Shown: positions 9,085 to 20,000 of the stretch, in pieces | Layout: every line of letters starts with the position of its first letter | Position numbering within the stretch: the first letter of the stretch is position 1 | Assembly (NCBI RefSeq): GCF_000003815.2 | Contig: NC_049984.1 | Span: forward strand, 24,657,520-24,691,108 | DNA length: 33,589 nt | Direction: 5' to 3' | Source of the DNA: Branchiostoma floridae | Lineage: Eukaryota > Chordata > Leptocardii > Amphioxiformes > Branchiostomatidae | The notes under the pieces: model-generated | Told to the model about the DNA's origin: nothing | What the model saw: the letters and a program-made list of their open reading frames with translations, nothing else | Database searches by the model: none | Program-made: the position numbers and the translations under genes

Positions 9085-12000
9085 GTAAGTCAGATGATGC
9101 ATTAGACTGGGGGTGGGTACCGGCACAGAACATTCAGGTACTACGGTTAAGGGGATACAGGATGCGGACGGTCAAAGGGATAGAATAGCTGTAACGTTAC
9201 ATGTTAGCCAGGATAAGATTACGTTAACTTAGATTTTTGGCTTTCTCCTTCAAACATTTATGTTACTCTAGCTAAATACGCATTTTTTTCCCTGTCTTGG
9301 ATAAAACATGACAACCGGACAACATCATACAATTTTCCAAACCTTGTGAAATTTCTAGTGTTGATATTTCCCAGTACACAGTTCTGATGTGCCTACATGT
9401 CAAAGACTGAATATGTATGTATCCATTGTACTCGAAACTGACTGAAATATGTATGTACTGAAATATGTATGTATTGAAATATGTACTTTTTCATCGACTA
9501 AAATATGAATGTATTCATTGTACTTAAAACTGGAAATAAAAGTGAAAAAAACATTCAGATCCGGACCTAAACACAGACCTTATTATGTTTTAACTTATCA
9601 AATCAAAACAATGGTCCATTTTGCTGACAAAGGCTTCTGTTATGCGGAGTATCCGACGTCCATTGGCGTCATTTTCTTTTTACGTAGACCCCCCCCCCAA
9701 GTTACTCTTCCTTTTAACCACATTGCTGAACATATACCACAATTGTCATTACCCCAGTGGTAAAATATCTTTAATAGATGTAATGAGATGTTGCCAAACA
9801 CGTACACAGCAAAAGAGGGGGGAGGGGGGTGTAGGCTTAATTGTAGTGTAGGCTAATGGCTTAAAAATCAAAAGCATCTCAAATCAGTACAGAGTCTGTC
9901 ACGAAAGAAAAATGTCATTCTCGTATGTTTGTGTAACGTTAATGTCGCAAGTGAGTGTTTTACAAGAACTATGTTGCCTGTATGTAGGCTGTTGTAAGCT
10001 AATGTCAATGAACGTCAAACATTCAGGTAACAAGATACGCCAAAAAGCAGTTACTCAAACAACTGGATAATATTATAGTTTTTAAAAAGGTCAGACGTCT
10101 CAAACAACATTCGTTAAAACGTTTGACATTTCCATGACCATATCCAGTTGCTTGAGTAACTGCTTTGGGGCATATGTTGTAAGCTTGCCATGTGTTCACG
10201 TTGTTGACTTATTTGAATAATACTTTTGGTTAGATCAGGTTACTGTATGTAGCAGTCGCCATGTCCATGGCCGGCTCAAACACCTGTTTGTAGAGGTGTG
10301 AATGTTCATCTGTGACGGTAGTAAACATTGTTACAATTATGAAACCATAAATCCGTACACAAAATTAATCGCTTACCAACAAGCTTTCGATCAGTCCTCT
10401 GATTTATCGAGATCAAATGACTCAAAGCCTAAGTCACACTTCCAGACCTGAAGTGTGACGTCAGCAAAGGATCAAAAGTGCCTGGTAGTCGGTATCGGCC
10501 CCCGTCTCGACACAGCTCTCTTGAGAGCAACTGTTAGGCCACAGAAAGTACATTTTATGGATGGCATCCTATGCAGAGTGCAAAAATAATGAGATAAACA
10601 GATTGGTAAAATAAGAATGGCTAAATTTTCACAATAGGCAAAGTTTGTATCCCCCCTCGTCCCCGTTTGGGATTGTTTTCTCGCCGCAAAAGCGCCACCT
10701 ACATTGGCTACACATACCAGCGAGAAGCAGAACTCCAGTTAGAAGCTCTGAGGAAGTTGTCATCGAAACGTAAGCAAAGTAAGTACTTACTGGTTGTGTA
10801 TAAAGAGTTCTCCTATGTCCTTTATTCTACCAACTTGATGGAATTATTTTCAGAAATACCCTGTTGTTATTTGTAGATATCAGTAGGCTGTCCGGTGCCG
10901 TACATGCCACCCGTGCCTTCGCCATCATCGGGTCGCTGCTGCTCTTCGCCGGGGTGTCTCTGGTCGGCTTCGCGGCGATGAAGAACATCATCAACATCAA
11001 CTTGAACATCAACATATTCAAGAAGATCGGCGGTGCCCTGATCATCACTGGAGGTAAATTTCAGCCCTTTTCTTTCATCACGACATGTCTACGTTGTAAA
11101 TTATTGCATTCGTCTTTCGTAAGGGGCGTTAAAAGGGGGTCCCGTGTTCGATCGCCGAGGTGCCTCGAGCACGTAAATCAGCCTTAGGCCACAGTAAGTA
11201 AATTTTATGGATGACATCAGCGCGCATTAATTTTCGCATGATTTCAGAAAAAAACAAGAATTTTTTTCTTCTGCAGGGATGGTCAACATGACGATAAAGT
11301 ACCAAAATGAGCAAATATATTGTGTTGTAGCCTAATAATTGTACTTGTAGAAGTGACACTTGCGAGGTACCCAGGACTGTACTTGTAGACATGAAACTTA
11401 TTGGATAGTTGTAAAAGTCACACCACTATGGAAGCTATGAGTGTGGTTACCAACTTTGTTGGTGATGCCAGTCTACCACACTAGTTTCACTTTTACCACT
11501 CCAATACATGTCTTAAATACAGGAATGAATGCCATTTTTTGCTCTGATACCATGTTTTGTCCCTTTAATTCTTTTTACAACAGTCATCACAACTTTATGG
11601 TGCCTATTTTTGAAAATGTAGCCATCTATTTTTTTTCACCCGTCTTATTTTTTTTCGCCCTATCGCATTATTTTTACAGTCTGCATAAAATTTACTTGCT
11701 GTGGCCTTATTAGTAAAAATTATGTACCTGGCTGCAAATGATACTTTAGGTGAATTATTACCATTTACTCAATTAAGAACGGTGCAATACACCTTTCTCA
11801 CGTGGAGGCCATGATAGATCTAAAACGACTTCAATGAGGCAAACAAAAGACTGTCCATCACAATTAGAAGTTCAACCAATGATAGCATAGTAATTAGAGA
11901 ATCGAACAATTATAAGAGAATGACGGCTTGTCTGTCAAATATTTGCATTATTATATTTATAGTTTGCATCTCTTAAGGGACTGTGGGATCAGTCTACGCT

Positions 12001-12998
12001 ACTCTAAATTGCTACATCTTGTGGTGCATAACACTAGCAATTATATCTATTATGTGATTTCACATTGTGTGGTTGGAAGGAAAACTAAATAGGAGCTGAT
12101 TTTAGAAATAAGTTTTGTCCGTCTGCCTCATTGACCTCGTATTCGATCTATCATGGCCGTCACGTGAGATAAGTGTATAGCATGTAGGCTATAGAAGGTT
12201 GGATTTCAAACCTAGTTCACGAATACATGATACTTTCTCCATTTATCAATCCCGAAAAATTAATTCAGTCTGCGACATAATCTCTGAATTTCACTATGAG
12301 GCATAATTGGTGCTACTTTTCAAGGGCCCCGACTAGTGAACGGGCTGCTAAAAGCTTGGTTTCGTCAGGCTAAATGGACTAGCATCATCGGTAAGAATAA
12401 CATTTACCACGTTATAGGAGCCTAAAATGTACATTTTGTTTTTAGAAATTGCCATAAAATCCCAATATTAACCATTTTGAGCTGATGTATGCAAAAAGCA
12501 CAAATGAATTAATGTGACCATATGTTATAGGAACCTCCATTCAAAATGTCAGGTCATTTAAATTTTTAAAAAATGGGAACAGAAGCCCCAAATATACGTT
12601 TTTCTGTCTAAAAGTACCCCAAAGTGACATAAAATCAGTTTTTTTTCTGGGCAGAACTAGTTGAGAAGCTTACATATCTATTTTTGTTTGGAATACATTC
12701 AACTGGCTGCATGTGTGCCAAATTTGGTGTTTTTAGACAAATCTGCACGAATTGATCATTTATGCCGCTGGACTAGAAGTCGTTTATCCATGTTCCAACA
12801 GGCATCTGTGGTGTCCTTGCTGCCGGCATCTTTACCGGGGACAGCTCGGCCCTCACACACGGCCTGCCCGCCCCGTTTGGCTACTCCATCTACCTGACCT
12901 GGGCTCAGGCGGTCTTCACCCTCGGGGGAGGCGCCGTCATCATCGCTGCCGCGCGCCAGAGCCAGCAGGAGGATGAGATACCTGTCCTCAGCGACTAA
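8907..12998 (+). CDS. Claudin-like four-transmembrane protein A, complete three-exon gene
   Basis: Exons 8907-9084, 10877-11053 and 12802-12998 join in phase 1 at both introns to 183 codons plus TAA. It is a predicted tight/septate-junction-type membrane protein of the claudin/PMP22 superfamily. TM1 is about residues 4-27. The first extracellular loop has the claudin signature: Trp28, GLW at 41-43, Cys46 and Cys55 with eight residues between. HATRAF (69-74) leads into TM2 (75-93). TM3 is about 110-129 and TM4 about 147-169. The second loop is TGDSSALTHGLPAPFGYS. The tail RQSQQEDEIPVLSD is short and lacks the usual C-terminal PDZ ligand (YV). The cytosolic loop is expanded by Asn-Ile repeats. 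Paralogue B lies 3.9 kb downstream on the same strand. Claudin family membership is firm; barrier or channel role is inferred. Confidence 0.88.
10034..10176. repeat. Inverted repeat in claudin-like A intron 1
   Basis: Core arms 10045-10069 and 10141-10165 (aagcagttactcaa...) match at 24 of 25 bases; weaker pairing extends about 11 bases further out. It is a fold-back or MITE-like element. Confidence 0.7.
10877..11053 (+). CDS. Claudin-like A exon 2
   Basis: Starts after a ttatttgtag acceptor and ends at ggag/gtaaat. Encodes the end of loop 1, TM2 and most of TM3. It is 177 bases against 156 in paralogue B; the extra 21 bases are an in-frame aacatc/atcaac run in the cytosolic loop. Confidence 0.9.
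11184..11712. mobile_element. TIR element, aggccacagtaagtaaat family
   Basis: The left end ttaggccacagtaagtaaat and the right end (inverse) taaggccacagcaagtaaat are near-identical inverted repeats. Sits in claudin-like A intron 2. Partial relatives at 10532-10580, 16280-16605, 28190-28425 and 32385-32553. Confidence 0.65.
11787..12179. mobile_element. Fold-back element with ~58-bp TIRs
   Basis: Arms 11787-11844 and about 12122-12179 pair at roughly 84 percent (tctcacgtgg.ggccatgatagatc). Each arm carries a CACGTG. No ORF. In claudin-like A intron 2. Confidence 0.7.
12802..12998 (+). CDS. Claudin-like A exon 3 and stop
   Basis: Starts after a ttccaacag acceptor. Encodes the end of TM3, the second extracellular loop, TM4 (FGYSIYLTWAQAVFTLGG matches the claudin GxxLxxGW...GG pattern) and a 14-residue acidic tail. 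GC-rich like the other coding exons. Confidence 0.9.
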
Positions 12999-13080
12999 AA
13001 TATATGCCCCAATAAGCGATTTCATGGATCCAAGTCTGCATGCGCGGCGAGATGCATTGTGAATGATACTAATATACTTT

Positions 13081-13299
13081 GTTCAACTTTATCCGCGGGG
13101 TAACCTATATTTGTTGTACATGTGTTGAAAAACAGTTTTAGGGCTAGCAAGTCGACGGACGGTTTTTTCAAACTGCAATATTTTGGGAAAAAAATTACAA
13201 TGTGAAATAAATTTCAACCAGCGACCGACGACGAGATATCCCCAAATACCCCGTTTTGGGGTACAACGAATATAGGTTACCCCGCGGATAAAGGTGAAC
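13081..13299. mobile_element. MITE with 39-bp TIRs downstream of claudin-like A
   Basis: Ends gttcaactttatccgcgggg and its inverse ccccgcggataaaggtgaac, 39 bp with two mismatches. 219 bp long, non-coding, and starts 83 bp after the gene A stop codon. Confidence 0.8.
13206..13211 (+). promoter_or_regulatory. Candidate poly(A) signal of claudin-like A
   Basis: AATAAA, 208 bases after the stop codon, is the first canonical hexamer downstream. It lies inside the MITE at 13081-13299. Confidence 0.4.
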
Positions 13300-13834
13300 T
13301 AGCGTTATAACGAAGTTGAATGCCCTTGAGACGAAAAAAAAATAACGTCTGGCCCGGCCAGTACAATTAATCCAGTACAAAAAGTGTACTATGAGCAAAA
13401 AAAAATATGAAGATGTCCAGCAAGCCTGCTATTGATGCTATCTGGACATGTGTCAATCACCAGGCTTATACAAAAAACTGTTTACGACTTAGGAGCGTCC
13501 CCCTGTGACATATTACCCATAATGCGCCTCGTTGCGCATACGCACTTTGGATCTCGAGTTCTGCTCAACGTGACCTAAATCACACCTGGACATTCCCACC
13601 TGATTCTATGCGTTTTGTCATTCGATTAGAAAGGGAGGAGAATACAGCAGGTCGGGCCGAAGATGTACTGGGCAAGGTATTAGACAGTCTAGTGTGGCAG
13701 CCTTGCCTTTGGTGAAGTTAGTCAAATGGTTTGGTCCGCCAATGAACAAAGTTTCAATAGGTGAGACTTCATTAGTTTTATTTTGTTGTATTCTATTTGT
13801 TGAGTGTATTCATAGTTCAGCAATTAATCGTATG
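13300..13834. other. Intergenic stretch, no clear feature
   Basis: No recognised gene. One stop-free stretch (about 13594-13761) without an initiating ATG ends at a donor-like ata/ggtgag; not strong enough to call. Confidence 0.4.
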
Positions 13835-14195
13835 TGTGGAGAGCATTCACAAACTGGTAGTTATTTGTGGAAGATATCCACTTGATGAATTTATTCCAAT
13901 TAGGTGGAGAGTATCCACAATTCCTATGTGTGGAGAGTATCCACAGACCAGTATATATTATTGAGGAGGATATGCACTTGATGTACTTATTCATTTGTGT
14001 GGAGGGTTCAGTAATTCATTATCGCATGTATAGACTGTATCCACAGACCAGTAATATGTGTAGGGTATCTACTTGACTAATTTTGCCTGCTATGTGGAAA
14101 GTATCCACTGTTATTTGATTTGTCGCATGTGTGTAACTACGGCATTTATTCTCTACCGTTGGATGATTTATTGTTTGTATGGAGGATATCCAAGG
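13835..14195. repeat. Array of degenerate GTGGA...TCCAC hairpins
   Basis: About ten units of the form gtggagagtatccac (five-base inverted arms, five-base centre), spaced about 27-40 bp, several followed by agaccagtaat. Units are near 13836, 13867, 13904, 13931, 13963, 13999, 14030, 14059, 14095 and 14179; the middle ones are decayed. Confidence 0.7.
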
Positions 14196-14484
14196 TTAAG
14201 TGCTTTATTTACAGATTGTTACAAGGTTGCAATGTGGCCATTTTCAATAAGTTTTCAAAAGATAACGATGTTCTAAATTTGAGACTAAGTAAGTTTTACA
14301 TTTCAGTTTATTGTATCTTTCGTCATAACGGAATAAATTGTTCTGTTTATCGACAATTTGTAGTTATACATTAATGATTCTTTCTTTTTGAACGATAGTG
14401 AATAAAAATTGGTACTCCGGATCGAAAACTCGCATACTATTTGTTCGATGTTGTCGATCATTACCTATGTTCACACGGAATTCA

Positions 14485-14520
14485 ACCAATCAGACGCCTA
14501 AATTCGATCACGTGTGGTTT
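14485..14520. promoter_or_regulatory. Solitary copy of the claudin E-box module
   Basis: aaccaatcagacgcctaaat followed by tcgatcacgtg (CACGTG at 14509-14514) matches the CCAAT/ACGTGCC/CACGTG block before genes A and B. No claudin exon follows; the minisatellite begins 50 bp later. Confidence 0.4.
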
Positions 14521-14567
14521 GATCAATTGTTGCGTCACTTCTATTTCGACTTCACAACATTAAGCGT

Positions 14568-16136
14568 ACCGTTTTTCCAGTTAAAAGGTCAGAGAGCAGA
14601 CTCTATCATCTACACAAGACAGCGCCTACCGTTTTTCATGTTAACTTAAAAAGCCCTAGAGCAGGCTCTATCACCTACACAAGACCGCGCCTACCGTTTT
14701 TCACCTTAAGAGCCCTAGAGTAGGCTGCATCACCTACACAAGACAGCGCCTACCGTTTTTCATGTTAAAAAGCCCTAGAGCAGGCTCTATCACCTACACG
14801 CACAAGACAGCGCCTATCGTTTTTCATGTTAAAAAGCCCTAGAGCAGGCTCTATCACCTACACAAGACAGCGCCTACCGTTTTTCACCTTAAGAGCCCTA
14901 GAGTAGGCTCTATCACCTACACAAGACAGCGCCTACCGTTTTTCATGTTAAAAAGCCCTAGAGCAGGCTCTATCACCTACACAAGACAGCGCCTGACGTT
15001 TTTCATGTTAAAAAGCCCTAGAGCAGGCTCTATCACCTACACAAGACAGCGCCTACCGTTTTTCATGTTAAAAAGCCCTAGAGCAGACTCTATTATCTAC
15101 ACAAGACAGCGCCTACCGTTTTTCACGTTAAAAAGCCCTAGAGCAGACTCTATCATCTACACAAGACAGTGCCTACCATTTTTCAAGTTAAAAAGCCCTA
15201 GATACAGCAGACCCTATCATCTACACAAGACAGTGCCTACCGTTTTTCACGTTAAAAAGCCCTAGAGCAGATTCTATCATCTACACAAGACAGTGCCTAC
15301 CGTTTTTCATGTTAAAAAGCCCTAGAGCAGACTCTATCAACTACACAAGACAGTGCCTACCGTTTTTCACGTTAAAAAGCCGTAGAGCAGATTCTATCAT
15401 CTACACAAGACAGTGCCTACCGTTTTTCACGTTAAAAAGCCCTAGAGCAGACTCTATCATCTACACAAGACAGCGCCTACCGTTTTTCACGTTAAAAAGC
15501 CCTAGAGCAGATTCTATCATCTACACAAGACAGCGCCTACCGTTTTTCACGTTAAAAAGCCCTAGAGCAGGCTCTATCATCTACACAAGACAGCGCCTAC
15601 CGTTTTTCACGTTAAAAAGCCCTAGAGCAGGCTCTATCATCTACACAAGACAGCGCCTACCGTTTTTCATGTTAAAACGCCCTAGAGCAGGCTCTATCAT
15701 CTACACAAGACAGCGCCTACCGTTTTTCATGTTAAAACGCCCTAGAGCAGGCTCTATCACCTACACAAGACAGTGCCTACCGTTTTCCACGTTAAAAAGG
15801 ACCTAGAGCAGGCTCCATCATCTACACAAGACAGCGCCTACCGTTTTTTATGTTAAAAAACCCTAGAGCAGGCTCTATCATCTACACAAGACAGCGCCTA
15901 CCGTTTTTCATGTTAAAAAGCCCTAGAGCAGGCTCCATCATCTCCACACGACAGCGCCTACTGTTTTTCATGTTAAAAAACCCTAGAGCAGGCTCTATCA
16001 TCTACACAAGACAGCGCCTACCGTTTTTCACGTTAAAAAGCCCTAGAGCAGCCTCTATGATCTACACAAGACAGCGCCTACCGTTTTTCATGTTAAAAAT
16101 CCCTAGAGCAGGCTCTATCACCTACACAAGACTGAA
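14568..16136. repeat. 60-bp minisatellite, about 26 copies
   Basis: Unit reads roughly taccgtttttcatgttaaaa, agccctagagcaggctctat, cayctacacaagacagcgcc. Each unit holds the inverted repeat agagc-ag-gctct. Most units are exactly 60 bp, so one frame stays open for long stretches (14945-15265, 15309-15806, 15850-16146) and would give a 20-residue repeat; frame breaks come from small indels. Variant blocks (caggctc versus cagactc or cagattc; cacc versus catc) cluster, indicating local homogenisation. Most likely non-coding satellite. Confidence 0.9.
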
Positions 16137-16279
16137 CGGAAACTAAAAGGCCAAACACATTGGGATATTCTAAACGGTCTATTGGATTTTTCCAGTCCGG
16201 TATTTTTAGTCAATGTTCGCTTGTATCATAATGTTGATGCATGTAACCTAGGCCTTACTCAAACTTCTAATTACCCTTT

Positions 16280-16605
16280 CACTAGTCAGGCTCCTAGAAG
16301 CTCGAAGACCCAAACCTCTATAATTGTAACGAAAGCTGGAGATATTCTAATCCTGTTGATTTTAGCCACACTAATTTTATCAATAGCTTGTTGGACTTTT
16401 TTGGATTTTTTTTTGCATTGGCTTGAAACACAGTTTGGTTCGAAACACGATTTGGATCAAAACGCCATTCGGTTTTGAACACGATTTAGCTCTGAACACG
16501 ATTTAGCCCTAAACACGATTTTGCCCTGAACACGACCTATCTCACTATTTTTTGTGGTCTACATAGGATGTCATCCATAATATTTACTTGCTGTGGCCTG
16601 ATTAT
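16280..16605. mobile_element. Partial aggccacag-family element
   Basis: The right end gtcatccataatatttactt gctgtggcct matches the terminus of 11184-11712, and the interior shows cactagtcaggctcctagaa as in other copies. The left end is not clear. It includes repeated aaacacgattt(a/g)g words at 16444-16530. Confidence 0.45.
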
Positions 16606-16738
16606 AAGTAAGAAAAACACAGCACATGTCATGCCGCAAACAACTCAAAATTTAAAAAAAGCCCGACAAAAACGCCTAAACACACATCAATAAACAGCTG
16701 GAGCCGAATCTCTTCTTAAGATTAGCTTTTTTTCGGGG

Positions 16739-16914
16739 GCTGATTTTATGAATTCGAAATTTTAAATCCGACTAATCACGTGCCTAATTTTGATCACGTG
16801 GGAGCTATACCTAGAGTTCGTCGTTCCATTTTTAGAGTGACTTACTTCCTTGTCGGTCCCTAATTTCTTTTAAGTTACTGAACTTATTGACACATAAAAA
16901 AGCCCTGTTATAAG
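16739..16914 (+). promoter_or_regulatory. Promoter-proximal block of claudin-like gene B
   Basis: A single copy of the block found three times before gene A, ending directly at the gene B ATG. It holds two E-boxes, CACGTG at 16777-16782 and 16795-16800, and the A-rich cataaaaaa box. Homology extends upstream to about 16701 (gagcc...tct.ctt...agctt), matching 8128-8155. Confidence 0.6.
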
Positions 16915-17092
16915 ATGAACCGTCTTCTTGCCGGTGGTATTGGGAGCTCTCTTCTCGGAATGGCGTTGTACGTGGTGGGGATAGCGACACCCGTCTGGCT
17001 GACGGTTGAAGCGCAAGGGGTGAAGGACGATATCGGACTGTGGCAAGTCTGCGAGACGTATTTGGGGGAAACGATTTGCGAAGCTTATCCAG
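16915..17092 (+). CDS. Claudin-like B exon 1
   Basis: 178 bases, exactly the length of gene A exon 1, starting MNRLLAGGIGSSLLG and ending YP plus one base at ccag/gtaagt. Intact reading frame and donor. Confidence 0.88.
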
Positions 17093-20000
17093 GTAAGTCA
17101 AAGAATGTGTCAGATAATTCATATAATCCTGGTCGGGCAACCACCTGGCGTGGACAACCACCCCAAGTCACAACCCACGTGAAAACGCTCCCTCTGTCTT
17201 TTTCACGTAGACACCCCCCTCCCAACACCTTAGAGATATGTATGGGGGGGGGGGGGGGTCACAATGGTATGGTTACCATGCAGGCTAAGTTGACACATGT
17301 GGGGTGGCTATGTATCACCGCATATGAAAATGTTCTTGTTCCTGTTCCTCTAAATCACATTGCTTTAACATATACCATCGTTGTCAGGATCCCAGTGGTG
17401 AAATAACTTCTATAGATATGTACTGAGGTGTGACCAAATACCGTCACGTACACAGCGAATGGTGGAAAATGGTTGGCTTAAAAATCTACAGCATCTCAAA
17501 CTAGAGTTCCACGAACACATACCTTTGCCAAATAAACCAGGTTTGTTATGTAGAATGATGTCTGTAGACACAAATGTGTTACTCATTACATTTTATTTTA
17601 TATGCCCGGAGTTGGTTCATAACATTTCGCCATTGCTTATACAAATTAGATCCCTATTTACATAATGATATTAAATTGTATCAAGCATCACTTAAGCTAC
17701 CAGCATACCAAAAATCATGATGATCCTTTCATCCCTTCTTGACTTATTCTCTTTCAAAGCTTAAGTAGGAAACTAAACCGGCTCCTGCAGTTCAAGAAAA
17801 GATGTTACCGGACCCAAACATACACCTCTTAGTCTCTGCCATCATTCTCAGTTCCATATGTGTCAAGTTTGAAAGTCCTATCACGGAATGCAGTGGATTT
17901 ATAAATTTTCCGCATTAACTATGCAAATTGTTAATTTATATAATTAGTATCTCATTATGTAAGTTTTTAAATAGGATATCTACATACCAAAAATCATGAC
18001 GATCCGTCAACATGTTCATATTTTGCCATTAATTATGCAAATGAGATCATCATCTGCATAATTAATATGTATAGATATTTCTTTCTTTCTCAGCTACAAA
18101 TGTGACAAGTTTGAAAGTCCTATAAAGGAATGCAGTGGATTTACAAACTTTCCTCATTAATTATGCAAATTAGCTGTTGATTTGCATAATTAGAATTCCA
18201 TCATGTAAGTCTTCCCTTTGGATATCTACATACCAAAAATCATGACGATCCGTCAACAGGTTTATATTTTCTCATTAATTATGCAAATGAGGTCGTCATT
18301 TGCATAATTAATATGGACTGATTTTTCTCTCTTTCTCATCTATATATGTGACAAGTTTGAAAGTCCTATCATGAAATGCAGCGGATTTATAAACTTTCCT
18401 CATTAATTAAGCAAATTAGTTGCTGATTTGCATAATTAGTATTTCATAATGTACATTGTTACCTGGGCTATCTACATACCAAAAATCGTGACGATCCATC
18501 AACACGTTCTCGAGTTATTCTCATTCAAAGTTTGAAAGGAAATCGGCGACTGCAGTTCCAAACAAGTCGCTAGGGGGTCAAAACTTACAGCACTTACTTT
18601 CTGCCCCAAGGGCTATCTACCACTCAAAAATCATAACCACAGCATGTCCAGAAAACGAGATATCAAAAATTGAGGTGTTGCTGCAGTACCTTAGCAAGCC
18701 GCTAGGGGGCCCATTATCGAACTTGACCTTCGTTTTCCCGATCCCTACCCACCTACCAAATATTATCGGGATACATCAAAGGCTTCTTGAGTTATGCTGT
18801 TAACAGACAGACAGACAGACCCACAAGCCCAAAACATAACCTTAGCCATTCTGGCAAAGGTAATTAGTACAAATAGAAGACCTGGTAAATTGGGGAAGAA
18901 TTTGTCGCGGAACTTCGGAAAAATGTCATTCTCATATGTTTGTGCAATGTCACATTCTCACAAGTGGGTGTTTTCCGATTTAGACGAGCTAGGCTGCTGT
19001 AAGCTAGCTGTTTACGCTGCGTAAAAATCTTTGAACAACACCCTTGGTTAGATCAAGTTACTGTCTACACCTGGTGCCATGTCCATGGGTCAAACAGATC
19101 GCAGAACAAATGGCTCCCAGGCAGCAAAGGTAACAAGATACAGCTCTCTTGAGAGCGACTGTTACTTGTATTAGTCTCCAAGCAGACGTGTCATTAAGAT
19201 GACAAAAGAGAAGAATTTGGCCAAATGGGGACAACTAAATTGCCGTGGGATTTCAGTCATTCTTTTGCAGAGTATCCAGCCACCACGTCTGCCGTTTCCC
19301 GGGTGCCGTGGACCGTGACAGAACAGTCGAGCCCAGGACTTGTATTGTTGTAAAAACAAGCGCCTGGCCCTACATGAGAACTTGTTTTGTGCAACTAAAA
19401 AAAAAAAAAATCAGTGTTTGAAAACTACAGCCACACTGCCGAGCTATGATCAGCGGCGGAAGATATTTCAAGTATCAATATTCATTAGGTTTATAAAGAG
19501 GTTAGCGAAAATAACCTTACAGTATGGTTCGACTAGCTATGGAAAAGCTCATTTCATTAAAAACTAGAGTTCGGGGACCTCATACCTCCATGAAATATTT
19601 ATTGCTTTTTTGTGGATGGTATGTATGTTTATAGTCGGTTGTATTTGAGAGTAATGGTTATAAATGTTATGGAAAAGTAGTNNNNNNNNNNNNNNNNNNN
19701 NNNNNNNNNNNNNNNNNNNNNNNNNNNNNNNNNNNNNNNNNNNNNNNNNNNNNNNNNNNNNNNNNNNNNNNNNNNNNNNNNNNNNNNNNNNNNNNNNNNN
19801 NNNNNNNNNNNNNNNNNNNNNNNNNNNNNNNNNNNNNNNNNNNNNNNNNNNNNNNNNNNNNNNNNNNNNNNNNNNNNNNNNNNNNNNNNNNNNNNNNNNN
19901 NNNNNNNNNNNNNNNNNNNGCCAACTTTAGTCAGATGGTGATTGGATTTTCCACCAATAGGTCAAACATCAACTGTTCACACGGTACAAAAACGAGATGC

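Noticed and set aside
10667-10779. Possible extra claudin exon between exons 1 and 2 ending at gtaagt
   Set aside because: Exon 1 joins 10877 directly, giving the normal claudin spacing between the second cysteine and the HATRAF motif. The equivalent region before 25501 contains stops, and no acceptor in the right phase is convincing.
13594-13761. Stop-free stretch ending at an ata/ggtgag donor-like site
   Set aside because: No ATG in frame near the start, no recognisable protein, and no acceptor or partner exon.
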